The position numbers and the translations under genes are program-made. The notes beneath the pieces are model-generated. The model did no database searches, was not told the origin of the DNA, and was given only the letters and a program-made list of their open reading frames with translations. Positions 8,608 through 16,368 of a DNA stretch of 40,979 nt are shown here, one piece after another. The stretch is from Gammaproteobacteria bacterium (GTDB lineage: Bacteria; Pseudomonadota; Gammaproteobacteria; UBA1113). The stretch lies in the NCBI GenBank assembly GCA_021156165.1, contig JAJNBM010000015.1, positions 1 to 40,979 on the forward strand. The letters run 5' to 3'. Position 1 is the first letter of the stretch. Every line of letters starts with the position of its first letter.

Positions 8608-9665
8608 GGCAGAGCGAATTCGGGTGTAGTATCTTGCGTGTGACGTTCAAAAGTAGTGTGCGCGCGCATCAATTCGCCCGGATTAGTTTGTGCTGCCAAT
8701 AAAGAAATCTCACCGCATAAAACGGTTGCCGCAATGATGGCGGCCAAACGTCTGGCATTATCCCCTATTGCGCGGTTTTCATTGCAACCCAACAATTGCA
8801 AATTATTTTGCACGAAGGGATGTTCTTTGCCATTGCCTACCGTGCCTACAATGATATTGGGTAACGTAACCGAAAAATAAAGTGCCTCATTGCGCACTTC
8901 AGCAAAAACCATACCTTGAGAACCTTCGACTATATTTGCCACATCTTGGCCTAGAGCAAGGTAGAAAGCAAAGAGCAAATTGGCAAAATGCGCATTGGCT
9001 GAGCGTATGCCGCCTGCTAATAAGGTTCCCAATAAATTTTTCTTTATATTGAGATCCACTATCTTTTCAGGCGTAGTTTTTAAAGTTTCTAAACAAATAT
9101 CGCGCGGGATTAATAATTCAGCAACCACATAACGACCTCTACCTAAAATGCCATTGACGGCAGTGGCTTTTTTATCCGTACAATAGTTTCCGGAAATAGA
9201 CACATAGCGTAAAAAAGAATATTGCGTTAATAACCAGGCCATGATTTCATCTGCGGCTTGTGTCACCATATTATGACCTGCAGCATCGCCCGTGGAGAAT
9301 TCCAACCGTAAATACAATAGATTGCCCACGATTTGTGTATGGCTGTCGATGAGTTTGGCAAAACGGCTACTGTGGGCGACTTGCAGTTGCAATTCGGCCT
9401 GACGCAGTTTAACAGCCTGACTCACCTCATGGCAGCGCGCGGCATTAGGGGCTTCTAATAGGATGGATCGGGTCATGCGTTCATCGATAATAGTGGTCAG
9501 AATACCACCACATTGCCGAGATAATTTAGCGCCGCGATTCGTCGATGGCCATAAGGGTAGCTCATAAGTTGCCAAAGGTACCATGACCTCAGCCTCAACC
9601 ACTGGCCCTATTAGTTTAACCGGCCCTATAGTGCGCATGGGAACTTGTGCAAAATTATGTTCCAT
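8604..9665 (-). CDS. Hydroxymethylglutaryl-CoA reductase (class I-like)
   Basis: Makes mevalonate from HMG-CoA with NADPH; committed step of the mevalonate pathway. Start chosen at ATG 9665 (MEHNFAQVPM), with GGAG six bases upstream; the frame extends to 9704 without family similarity. 353 residues. Class I catalytic set is visible: Glu35 in ATYELPLWPSTNRGAK, Lys165/166 in SGNYCTDKKATAVN, Asp241 in ALGQDVANIVEGSQ, His336 in LMRAHTTF, plus the cofactor motif STGDAAGHNM and VGTVGNGKE. First gene of the operon with mvk, the second kinase and mvaD; it overlaps the mvk start by four bases. It lacks any membrane anchor, as expected of a bacterial enzyme. The symbol is left empty because mvaA and hmgA usages differ. 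Confidence 0.93.
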   Translation of the reverse strand: MEHNFAQVPMRTIGPVKLIGPVVEAEVMVPLATYELPLWPSTNRGAKLSRQCGGILTTIIDERMTRSILLEAPNAARCHEVSQAVKLRQAELQLQVAHSSRFAKLIDSHTQIVGNLLYLRLEFSTGDAAGHNMVTQAADEIMAWLLTQYSFLRYVSISGNYCTDKKATAVNGILGRGRYVVAELLIPRDICLETLKTTPEKIVDLNIKKNLLGTLLAGGIRSANAHFANLLFAFYLALGQDVANIVEGSQGMVFAEVRNEALYFSVTLPNIIVGTVGNGKEHPFVQNNLQLLGCNENRAIGDNARRLAAIIAATVLCGEISLLAAQTNPGELMRAHTTFERHTQDTTPEFALP

Positions 9666-10019
9666 ACCTACTCCAATGCAAAAAAGTGTTAAAAAAGAAA
9701 TCACAATTTTATCACCTTTTGTTCATTAGGACTAGACTAGGGCTTGTAGCGATTGGGTTTATCGGCTGCAAAATGAATCAAGCGGTCCAAATATTAGCAA
9801 ATTTTTGTCAAATACGGGTCGATATTCTCCTCAAAGTTGCTAACATTTTGCCCGGCTGTATTTATTTTTCTCTTCGACAAACCCACTCGCTACAGGTCCT
9901 AGCTCAACAGCAGTTTTGGGCAAATAATAATCAAACCAACCCCCCGCTTTGTAAAAAATGGTCTATACTTTAATGTGGCATGAGTAAGTGAAATACATTT
10001 TAATGAGCGAAGAAACTTT
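9666..10019. other. Divergent intergenic region between HMGR and the REC-HPt gene
   Basis: 354 bases that must carry the promoters of the mevalonate operon and of the regulator. Almost half is occupied by a 166-bp imperfect inverted-repeat element at 9737-9902, listed separately. The remainder is AT-rich; no clear -35/-10 pair is claimed. Confidence 0.5.
9737..9902. repeat. 166-bp MITE-like imperfect inverted-repeat element
   Basis: The 29-base arms at 9737-9765 and 9874-9902 are inverted repeats with 24 of 29 positions identical; each begins or ends with CTAG at the outer edge and contains TGTAGCGA and TGGGTTT. Inside, ATTAGCAAATTT and its inverted counterpart AAAGTTGCTAA extend the palindrome, so the entire element could fold into a long imperfect hairpin. 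A shorter relative sharing CTGTAG and GATAAAC lies at 11389-11426. No transposase is present. It sits upstream of both divergent genes. Confidence 0.65.
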
Positions 10020-10796
10020 ATGACAGCACTAGATCTACCTTTCCAACACCGTATTCTCTTGATAGAAGATGATAATGTCTCTTTATTTGCTGCTTCCGAG
10101 ATGCTTTCTCGTTTAACGACGATGATAGATATGGCTAGGGATGTAGCCGAAGCTATTGAACAGCTCAATACCGTCTCCTATAATTTGGTTATTGCAGATA
10201 TCAATTTACCCGATGGCACGGGCATAGACATCATTCGTAGTGCATATTCTGCCGCCGAGTCTAAAAATAAAACAACCCCTTTTGTGGCTTTAACAGCCCA
10301 TCAAGATAAGAATAAACATCAAGCAATACTCGAGAGTGGTTTTATGGAGGTGGCCACTAAGCCATTAAGTTTGGCACGAGCTTATTTATTTTTGGAACGC
10401 TGCTCTTCTTTGCAGAAAGACAAACCGGTACCTGCTGCCTTACCTGTTATAGATTTAGAATTAGGAATGAAACGGATGGGGGCAAAGAATGATGAAAAAG
10501 CGGTAATCGCAATTGGTATGTTAGTGGAATCTTTAGAAGAAGATATCCTTGAGTTAAAGCGGCTACAGGCAAGCAATAATATTATAGCGGTGCGCGAAAT
10601 TTTACATAAAATTAAAGGGGGATTAGAATACAGCGGCGTTCCACGTTTACAAAAGCAGGTTGACCTTTTATACTCTGAACTTAACACTAACACGGATTTA
10701 TCAGCGCTGCAGCCACTATTTGATGCCATTTATGAACAAACAATGCTATTAACTACAGCCTATCAACAGCTCGTAGCGGATAGAAGGCCAAATTGA
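10020..10796 (+). CDS. Response regulator with REC and HPt domains, no kinase domain
   Basis: A 258-residue phosphorelay protein. Residues about 11-128 form a receiver domain: acidic pair in LLIEDDN, phospho-acceptor Asp60 in IADINLPDG, Thr92 in ALTAHQD, Lys114 in ATKPLS. Residues about 145-250 form a histidine phosphotransfer domain with His196 in REILHKIKGGLEYSG. There is no histidine kinase or DNA-binding domain, so it resembles the detached C-terminal half of a hybrid sensor kinase and is presumably an intermediate that takes phosphate at REC and/or HPt for a partner encoded elsewhere. It is followed 58 bases later by idi; a functional link is not implied. No signal peptide or membrane segment. 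Confidence 0.85.
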   Translation: MTALDLPFQHRILLIEDDNVSLFAASEMLSRLTTMIDMARDVAEAIEQLNTVSYNLVIADINLPDGTGIDIIRSAYSAAESKNKTTPFVALTAHQDKNKHQAILESGFMEVATKPLSLARAYLFLERCSSLQKDKPVPAALPVIDLELGMKRMGAKNDEKAVIAIGMLVESLEEDILELKRLQASNNIIAVREILHKIKGGLEYSGVPRLQKQVDLLYSELNTNTDLSALQPLFDAIYEQTMLLTTAYQQLVADRRPN

Positions 10797-10854
10797 TCTT
10801 ATGTTTTGGCTATGCTAGTCTTAGCGCAATTCAAAATTCCGTAAAGAGGTTACT

Positions 10855-11391
10855 TTGACATCTAGCCACTCTAAGGTCATTTTAGTGAACGAAAATGACG
10901 AAGCCATGGGTACTGCCGACAAGATGTCCGCCCATATTGAAGGCTTACGCCACCGCGCTTTTTCTGTATTTATTGTTAACCGTACCACTCAGGGCTGGGA
11001 AATCCTATTACAACAGCGTGCCTGGAACAAATACCATTCACAAGGTTTATGGACGAATACCTGTTGCAGTCACCCTAATCCAGAAGAAGATATTATTTCT
11101 GCCGCAGAACGTCGGTTACAAGAAGAGTTTGGTTTTACAATGCCATTACAAGCGGTGGGCGTGTTTCATTATATTGCTCATCTCAAAGAAAAGTTGATAG
11201 AGAATGAAATGGATCATGTTTTATTGGGGTATGGCAAACCTGCGTTGATTCAACCCAATCCAGAGGAAATTGTAGATTATCGTTGGTGTGATTTAAAAGA
11301 GTTGAAAAGAGCATTACAACAAAATCCAGAACAATACACTGCTTGGTTGCAGGAGGCATTGCAGTTGGTCGAAAATGCGTTGACAGAATAG
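10855..11391 (+). CDS. idi: Isopentenyl-diphosphate delta-isomerase, type I
   Basis: Interconverts IPP and DMAPP, supplying both isoprenoid building blocks after the mevalonate pathway. 178 residues with the Nudix fold: LLQQRAWNKYHSQGLW, active-site Cys in NTCCSHPNP, Nudix-box helix AAERRLQEEFGF and the catalytic Glu in ENEMDHVLLG. TTG start at 10855 with GAGG seven or so bases upstream. Type I (metal-dependent) rather than the flavin type II. It lies near, but not in, the mevalonate operon, on the opposite strand. The stop codon is the first base group of a hairpin at 11389-11426. Confidence 0.95.
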   Translation: MTSSHSKVILVNENDEAMGTADKMSAHIEGLRHRAFSVFIVNRTTQGWEILLQQRAWNKYHSQGLWTNTCCSHPNPEEDIISAAERRLQEEFGFTMPLQAVGVFHYIAHLKEKLIENEMDHVLLGYGKPALIQPNPEEIVDYRWCDLKELKRALQQNPEQYTAWLQEALQLVENALTE

Positions 11392-11426
11392 GGCCTGTAG
11401 CCGATAAACTCAGGCTACATGCCCTA
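11389..11426. repeat. Hairpin at the idi stop codon, related to the 9737 element
   Basis: Two 14-base arms (11389-11402 and 11413-11426) pair with one mismatch around a 10-base loop. It begins with the idi TAG stop codon. There is no T-run on the plus strand, so a Rho-independent terminator is doubtful, but an mRNA 3'-end stabilising role is possible. Shares CTGTAG and GATAAAC with the arms at 9737-9902. Confidence 0.6.
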
Positions 11427-11490
11427 ATAATTTGACTGGAAAGTGTTCACCATGCTACTGTTTATATTGTAGTTTAACATACCGTCCTGA

Positions 11491-11618
11491 CGAGCAAGCG
11501 ACGCAATCCAGTGGTTAAGCTCACCTTATTTATCGGTACCACGTTATTTATTTGTCCTGCTGTAAAGGCGCGCACTTTTTTATTGTGCGACATTTTCCTG
11601 GATTGCGTCGCTTGCTCG
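11491..11618. repeat. 128-bp element bounded by a perfect 21-bp inverted repeat
   Basis: The arms 11491-11511 and 11598-11618 are perfectly complementary over 21 bases and include GACGCAATCCAG. The sequence is of the type seen in widespread bacterial intergenic repeats (variants of TGCGAGCGAAGCAATCCAG). The 86-base centre has no ORF of note. It lies between idi and the start of the methyltransferase gene, 29 bases before that TTG codon, and could supply or disturb its 5' leader. Confidence 0.75.
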
Positions 11619-11646
11619 AAATGATGGCTCATAGGGTTGTGCGCAA

Positions 11647-12276
11647 TTGAAAATAACAAAATCATGGATTGTATTGAAACAGTGGCTGAGGGGCAGCCGA
11701 TTAAAGAAAAATAATGGCAGCGTTGTTTTTATAAAGTCGTTTCTCAGGGATCCCAAAGCAGCAGGAGCCATATATCCTAGCTCAAAACGCTTGGCGAAGA
11801 GTATGGCCTCTTATGTAGTCTTTTCCCAAAATCAGCTGGTTGTGGAATTGGGAGCGGGAACGGGGGTAGTTACACAAGCGATGTTAAATCGTGGTATCCC
11901 TGCAGAGCGCATTATTGCTATTGAATCTTCACCAGAGCTAGTAGAGAATTTAAGAATGCGTTTTCCCAAGGTCAAGGTAATCGAAGGCGATGCCTCTCAT
12001 CTACCTGAACTTTTAAGGGAGGAAATACGGCCTATAGGAACGATTATTTCTAGTCTGCCTTTACGCTCATTGGATAAAGAAATCCTCGATCGTATTCTAC
12101 TCGCTATACCGTCTACATTATCGGTACATGGACGCTACATTCAGTTTACTTATGATCTACGAAACAATACCCATTTCTATCCACAACGATACCAACTTAT
12201 TCAACGGAAACTGGTGTGGGTGAACATCCCTCCAGCGAGGGTGGAAGTGTATGTGATTTTTCCTCTGCATGAATAG
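11647..12276 (+). CDS. PmtA-like phospholipid N-methyltransferase (SAM-dependent)
   Basis: 209 residues, class I methyltransferase. FIKSFLRDPKAAGAIYPSS before the SAM loop VVELGAGTGVVTQAML (about 66-81), AIESSPELVENLR, ISSLPLRSL, and the C-terminal RYIQFTYDLR and [12 protein letters not shown] match the PmtA group, which methylates phosphatidylethanolamine stepwise to phosphatidylcholine at the inner membrane surface. This group is often mis-named rRNA dimethyladenosine transferase. The TTG start at 11647 has only a distant AGGG upstream. Phosphatidylcholine is known to matter for Legionella-host interaction; whether this enzyme makes it here is inference. Its last 80 bases overlap the convergent amidotransferase gene. 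Confidence 0.8.
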   Translation: MKITKSWIVLKQWLRGSRLKKNNGSVVFIKSFLRDPKAAGAIYPSSKRLAKSMASYVVFSQNQLVVELGAGTGVVTQAMLNRGIPAERIIAIESSPELVENLRMRFPKVKVIEGDASHLPELLREEIRPIGTIISSLPLRSLDKEILDRILLAIPSTLSVHGRYIQFTYDLRNNTHFYPQRYQLIQRKLVWVNIPPARVEVYVIFPLHE

Positions 12277-12976
12277 AGGCACCATGCTGTTTCCCCAAAA
12301 TGAATTTCTGCAAAAACAGTTCCAGATGATAATGGATGGCAGCGTAATCGTGCGATAATATGGTTTCGGGGTCTTGCACATAGCGATCCGAAGTTAAATC
12401 TCCAGGGCAATTCTGGATTAGCCACTGTATCCTTTGTGGATCCAGTTCTAGATGGCATTGAAAGCCATATACTTTAGGCGAAAAGCACACGATTTGCCTC
12501 GGACACCCTTCACTGTACGCTAATATTTTTGCTTGCGGCGGGATGCCGGGCATATCATGATGCCAGTGGCCCGATTGAAATTCTTCAGGAAAATGTTGGA
12601 TAAAAGGATCTGCCTTGCCATCTTCCGTTAAAGACAAAGGAAATACGCCTATTTCTTTATACGGGCTTTTCTCCGTTTTAACACCATAACTTTCTGCAAT
12701 GAGTTGAGCCCCTAAACAAACCCCCAATACTTTTTTACCTTTAACAATAGCCTGTTTTATCAACGCAATTTCATCCTTAAGATAAGGGTATTGCTCTATT
12801 TGTCGGGGGCTTTGTGGCCCACCCAGGCACAGCAAGATGTCAAAATCGTCTACAGAAGGTAGCGCTTTGTTTTTTGCAATATGTGTAGTGGCGCACTCTA
12901 GGCCATTTTTTTGCGCCCAGGTTTCATAATAGCCTGGGGTTTCAAAGTCGGCGTGGATAATGCAATGTATTCTCAT
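12197..12976 (-). CDS. Class I glutamine amidotransferase (GMP synthase-like)
   Basis: 259 residues. Triad: Cys87 in LGVCLGAQ, His175 and Glu177 in GFQCHLEL; oxyanion motif CLGGPQSP at 50-57. A stand-alone amidotransferase domain of the GMP-synthase/YfeJ-like group, presumably releasing ammonia from glutamine for an unknown acceptor, or acting as a gamma-glutamyl hydrolase. It begins in an ATGA overlap with the panD stop, so it is co-transcribed with panD, although no known pantothenate step needs it. The last 26 codons are antisense to the methyltransferase gene and look unlike the family (low-complexity SPTPVSVE end), suggesting a read-through extension. Confidence 0.85.
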   Translation of the reverse strand: MRIHCIIHADFETPGYYETWAQKNGLECATTHIAKNKALPSVDDFDILLCLGGPQSPRQIEQYPYLKDEIALIKQAIVKGKKVLGVCLGAQLIAESYGVKTEKSPYKEIGVFPLSLTEDGKADPFIQHFPEEFQSGHWHHDMPGIPPQAKILAYSEGCPRQIVCFSPKVYGFQCHLELDPQRIQWLIQNCPGDLTSDRYVQDPETILSHDYAAIHYHLELFLQKFILGKQHGASIHAEEKSHTLPPSLEGCSPTPVSVE

Positions 12977-13359
12977 GCAAAGACCTCCAATTCAGTTTCT
13001 GCATGACGCGTTTCTAGTATTTTATTCTGGACATCTACAAACACCACTTTGGGAGTAAATTCAGCCATTTCGCTTTCTGCATACTGCGCATAGGACATAA
13101 TGATGACCAAGTCTTTAGGGGCAACGAGCCTGGCCGCAGCGCCATTCACACAAACCACCCCACTGCCCGCAGAACCGCTAATAGCATACGTAATAAACCG
13201 GTTGCCGTTAGTCACATTCACCACATGAACTTGTTCGTAGGGTTTAATATCTGCTTCTTCCATAAGCAATTTATCTAGGGTGATGGAACCCATATATTCT
13301 AAATCAGCCTCGGTAACGACGGCTCTATGTATTTTGCTTTTACACATAATTCGTTGCAT
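12973..13359 (-). CDS. panD: Aspartate 1-decarboxylase precursor
   Basis: 128 residues. Converts L-aspartate to beta-alanine, one of the two halves of pantothenate. The proenzyme self-cleaves at Gly-Ser to create the pyruvoyl cofactor: YMGSITLDK near residue 22. [46 protein letters not shown] and the VIIMSYAQ strand are all typical. The product feeds panC at 34884. Two Met codons (positions 1 and 5) are possible starts; the first is used. Overlaps the downstream amidotransferase by four bases. Confidence 0.96.
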   Translation of the reverse strand: MQRIMCKSKIHRAVVTEADLEYMGSITLDKLLMEEADIKPYEQVHVVNVTNGNRFITYAISGSAGSGVVCVNGAAARLVAPKDLVIIMSYAQYAESEMAEFTPKVVFVDVQNKILETRHAETELEVFA

Positions 13360-13739
13360 GGGGTTAGACTCTCGGATTAAAGAAATATTTGTGAATGGTT
13401 AAATTGTAGCATAGCATATCTTAAAAATAAAAGCCGACAAAAAACGTATGAAAAAAAACAAAGGGCTGCTAGGCGATGTGCCTATTACCAAGGGCAGCGA
13501 TAGCTTTAGACCAGGATGCTAGAGGAGAGAAAAATCTTACAGCGTTTAAAGCTTCCGATCGATAGATCAAAAACAATTAACTCAAAAATAAAGTCAAAAA
13601 GAATCAAAAAGAGATTGACAAGAAAAAAGCTTTAGTTCAAAATACCATTAAATCATATTTAAATTAAAATTCAAAGCATAAATTGGCTCAGGTAAGTGGG
13701 TGCAGAGCAAAGCTCGCATACTAGCAAGAGAAGATTAAG
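13360..13739. other. Divergent intergenic region with A-tract repeats upstream of the five-gene operon
   Basis: 380 bases between panD (minus) and the acyltransferase-fusion gene (plus). No gene is supported. Four copies of TCAAAAA lie at 13567, 13582, 13594 and 13604 (spacing 10-15 bases), then TTGACA at 13615-13620, a further A6 tract at 13623-13628 and an AT-rich stretch with AAAATA about 18 bases after TTGACA. The iterated A-tracts could bend DNA or act as an UP element for the downstream operon; the -10 box is poor, so the promoter itself is only tentative. Confidence 0.4.
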
Positions 13740-15311
13740 ATGAATCAAACAGGAGTACAGAACATGAATAGCCATTTTAATGAACAAAAAATTAATGTCC
13801 ATTACAGCGACAATACAGTGTTGCCTATAGGCGGCTACAGCATAGCCCACACTTTAATGCCATTTCCCGAATATGCACCGCCTCTCTGGGATAAAAACAA
13901 TTTCATTAATGATGATATTAATATAGAGCCACATACCTATAGAGAAGAGGTGCACACTATAGGTTCATTGGAAGAACAGTTGAAACAACAAGGTGAGGGG
14001 GAAGTTGTACGACCTATTATTCACTATGTTGCGGTATTAAAAGAACTGCGTAAGAAATCGCAAAGCATTGCTTCTTTTCACGATGAAATTAGTTTTGCAC
14101 ATTGGGCTAAAGATAAATTGAGTGCTTTGGGTGCTACATTGGGGTTGCCAGCCCATCATTTTAGTATAGATACGAGAGGGGCGCCGTTATTAATCAAGGA
14201 AGGGCGGGGTGAACATGTTATTTCGCCTACGCATTTCGAAAATGGAGCTTACCTAAGCCACCCGCATCCAGATCATCAGTTGGAGAGGGCGGTGGAAGAT
14301 ATTCCGCAAATTAAAATTGGTCGATATGTACGTTTTGGCAGAAATGCCTCTGTGAATGCCGGTGGCAATATTACGATAGGAGATGGCGTGTGGTTATCGC
14401 CAGGCAGTTGTTTATTGCGCCAAGATCACAATCCTTATGGTAGGCCATCCATTGCAGCGAGAACGGCCGCCATGACGCGGCAGCCCCCTATATGCTTAGC
14501 AGACTTTGCTTGGATTGGGCGAGAAGCAATGGTGGGTTGGGATGCAGATTATATTGGTAAATTTTCTATTGTGGCGACTAGAAGTTTTTTAAACTCCTGG
14601 GTAGGAGATTATTCTATAACTGGATCTTATGGCAAGATTATTCAATATATGCCCTATAAGGCCGCTATCATAGAAGCGCTGCAGCCCTCACTGGAGGATC
14701 TCCTGCAAATAAGCGATTGGGAGAAGATCAATAGCCATTGGCTAACGATGTATGCGGCTATAGAATTAGAACATAAACGACTTCCCAGCGTAATCTCGGA
14801 TAAGTTGAAAGAGTTGCTGGCATTACTTCCAAGCAAAAAAAGTAAAGTATTGGATATGCATCCAGAGAGCGGGGAATTACTGAGTTTAGCAGCATCGAAG
14901 AACATACTGGCAGATGGCGTTTTTGTGGCAGACAATGCGGTTGCGACTATTTTACAGCGTGTGCAAAATACGGGTAATTACACCGTTAGAATAAAAACAG
15001 CTGATCCATGGGGATTTAACTTAACTCTACCCCTAGCAGATTCTGTAATCAATCTTTTTACAGGCAAGTCTTCTGGTTACGATTTGGTAGTCAATAGCAA
15101 TGTGAAAAAGGTTTCTACGCATGAACTACGTTTACTCTTAGCTGAGGCAGCTAGAGTTTCAAATAAAAATGCGAAGATTTTCTTTAGCATCAAAACGTCT
15201 TATGATTATCAGGAGCTTATTACGTATTCTAAACAAATACAGTTATCATTGCACGATCACGGTGTGGATCAAAATACGCAGCAGCATTATGTTGTTTTCT
15301 CAAAACTGTAA
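13740..15311 (+). CDS. Hexapeptide-repeat (LbH) acyltransferase-like protein with C-terminal methyltransferase-like domain
   Basis: 523 residues, not recognised as a named protein. N-terminal 1-185 is unassigned. Residues about 190-305 have left-handed beta-helix hexapeptide periodicity (IKIGRYVRFG, ITIGDGVWLSPGS, AWIGREAMV, YIGKFSIVA, WVGDYSITGS), as in O- or N-acetyltransferases; the conserved-looking His in LRQDHNPYG may be catalytic. Residues about 366-523 have a Rossmann-like alternation (KKSKVLDMHPESGELL ... SGYDLVVNSNVKKV ... AKIFFSIKTS) resembling a degenerate SAM-methyltransferase, but the glycine-rich loop is not canonical. ATG 13740 is used; ATG 13764 is an alternative. First gene of a five-gene operon; the next gene is 11 bases away. 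Confidence 0.7.
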   Translation: MNQTGVQNMNSHFNEQKINVHYSDNTVLPIGGYSIAHTLMPFPEYAPPLWDKNNFINDDINIEPHTYREEVHTIGSLEEQLKQQGEGEVVRPIIHYVAVLKELRKKSQSIASFHDEISFAHWAKDKLSALGATLGLPAHHFSIDTRGAPLLIKEGRGEHVISPTHFENGAYLSHPHPDHQLERAVEDIPQIKIGRYVRFGRNASVNAGGNITIGDGVWLSPGSCLLRQDHNPYGRPSIAARTAAMTRQPPICLADFAWIGREAMVGWDADYIGKFSIVATRSFLNSWVGDYSITGSYGKIIQYMPYKAAIIEALQPSLEDLLQISDWEKINSHWLTMYAAIELEHKRLPSVISDKLKELLALLPSKKSKVLDMHPESGELLSLAASKNILADGVFVADNAVATILQRVQNTGNYTVRIKTADPWGFNLTLPLADSVINLFTGKSSGYDLVVNSNVKKVSTHELRLLLAEAARVSNKNAKIFFSIKTSYDYQELITYSKQIQLSLHDHGVDQNTQQHYVVFSKL

Positions 15312-15322
15312 GGAGTATTAAG

Positions 15323-16243
15323 TTGGCTTTTTTACTATTAATATTCGCCGCTGCTTTTTGGGGCGGTAATTATATAGTGGGACATATTATGGTTGGCGAG
15401 TTATCGCCAATCATATTGTCTGAATTGCGGTGGTTACTTACGGCTATGCTGTTAGTTGCTTTATACTACAAATCATTGCGCAACGATTTTAACAAAATCA
15501 AGGCTTCATTCTGGATTATATTTTTTCTAGCGCTATGTGGGCAGGTATTATTTCCACTCAATCTCTACATTAGCCTACAATATACCACGCCATTAAATGC
15601 AGCGATTTACTTGTCTACCACACCTATATTGGTTTTAGGCATTAGCAAATTGTTTTTCAACGATTATATCTCTAGAGCCAATATTATGGGTGTGATCTTA
15701 AGTTTAATTGGCGTAGTCTATCTTATTTTACAAGGTAATATCCACGATATAAATAATTTAGCGCATCTTAACCAAGGGGATTTATGGGCTATGGGCTCAG
15801 CGGCAAGCTGGGGCCTTTATTGTGCTTTTTTACGCAAAAAAGACAAAAACATTTCGGGAACGGTGTTTGTAACTGTATCTTCCATTATAGGAGCAATTGT
15901 TCTAATTCCCTTTACGCTCTATCTATTGCTCACTGAAAAGCACAGCTTTGATGCGATAGCGGTTAACACATCGTTGCTGCTTGGACTGCTATATTTAGTC
16001 ATATGTCCATCTTGGCTTGCTTATCTATTTTGGAGCAAAGGAATTGCCAAGGTGGGGGCTATGAAAGGGGAAATTTATACCCATTTGGTTCCTTTTTTTG
16101 GTGGTTTGTTTAGCGTTCTATTTCTGGATGATAAGTTACATGCGTATCACTTAGTCAGTTTAGTGTTTATTGTTGCCGGTATTTACTTGTGCAGTAAACA
16201 TGAAAAGGTAGGGATTACGTCACCTATTGCTAAAGGTATATAG
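15323..16243 (+). CDS. EamA/DMT-family transporter
   Basis: 306 residues, ten predicted membrane helices in two EamA repeats: AAAFWGGNYIVGHIM at the N terminus and, at about 150, GDLWAMGSAASWGLYCAFLRK opening the second repeat. LQYTTPLNAAIYLSTTPI and PSWLAYLFWSKGIAKVGA are typical of drug/metabolite transporters. TTG start with AAGGAG eight bases upstream, directly after the acyltransferase-fusion gene. In this operon it is best read as an exporter of the pathway product or importer of its precursor; direction and substrate are not visible. Confidence 0.88.
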   Translation: MAFLLLIFAAAFWGGNYIVGHIMVGELSPIILSELRWLLTAMLLVALYYKSLRNDFNKIKASFWIIFFLALCGQVLFPLNLYISLQYTTPLNAAIYLSTTPILVLGISKLFFNDYISRANIMGVILSLIGVVYLILQGNIHDINNLAHLNQGDLWAMGSAASWGLYCAFLRKKDKNISGTVFVTVSSIIGAIVLIPFTLYLLLTEKHSFDAIAVNTSLLLGLLYLVICPSWLAYLFWSKGIAKVGAMKGEIYTHLVPFFGGLFSVLFLDDKLHAYHLVSLVFIVAGIYLCSKHEKVGITSPIAKGI

Positions 16244-16257
16244 GCTGTAAATCCATA

Positions 16258-16290
16258 TGTTGGGGCAGGTCCCCGGGTTTGCCCAAACAA
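16258..16290. repeat. Imperfect GGGGCA/TTGCCC hairpin (CGTAGGGGC family, divergent copy)
   Basis: Between the transporter and the FAH-family gene, GTTGGGGCAGG and the inverse of TTTGCCCAAAC form an imperfect stem around CCCCGGG. It resembles the CGTAGGGGC hairpins elsewhere in the window. It could attenuate transcription within the operon. Confidence 0.4.
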
Positions 16291-16368
16291 AGGCAATTAT
16301 AGAGGGTTGCCTATACGCGCTGATCAATACTTGAGATAAAATGCCCACACACGGGAATAGAAAAAACC

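Noticed and set aside
9647..9973. 108-codon plus-strand ORF across the HMGR upstream region
   Set aside because: It runs through the inverted-repeat element, has no ribosome site or family resemblance and starts inside the HMGR gene on the opposite strand.
13615..13650. Firm sigma-70 promoter for the five-gene operon
   Set aside because: TTGACA is perfect but no acceptable -10 hexamer lies at 16-18 bases; left as tentative within the region note.
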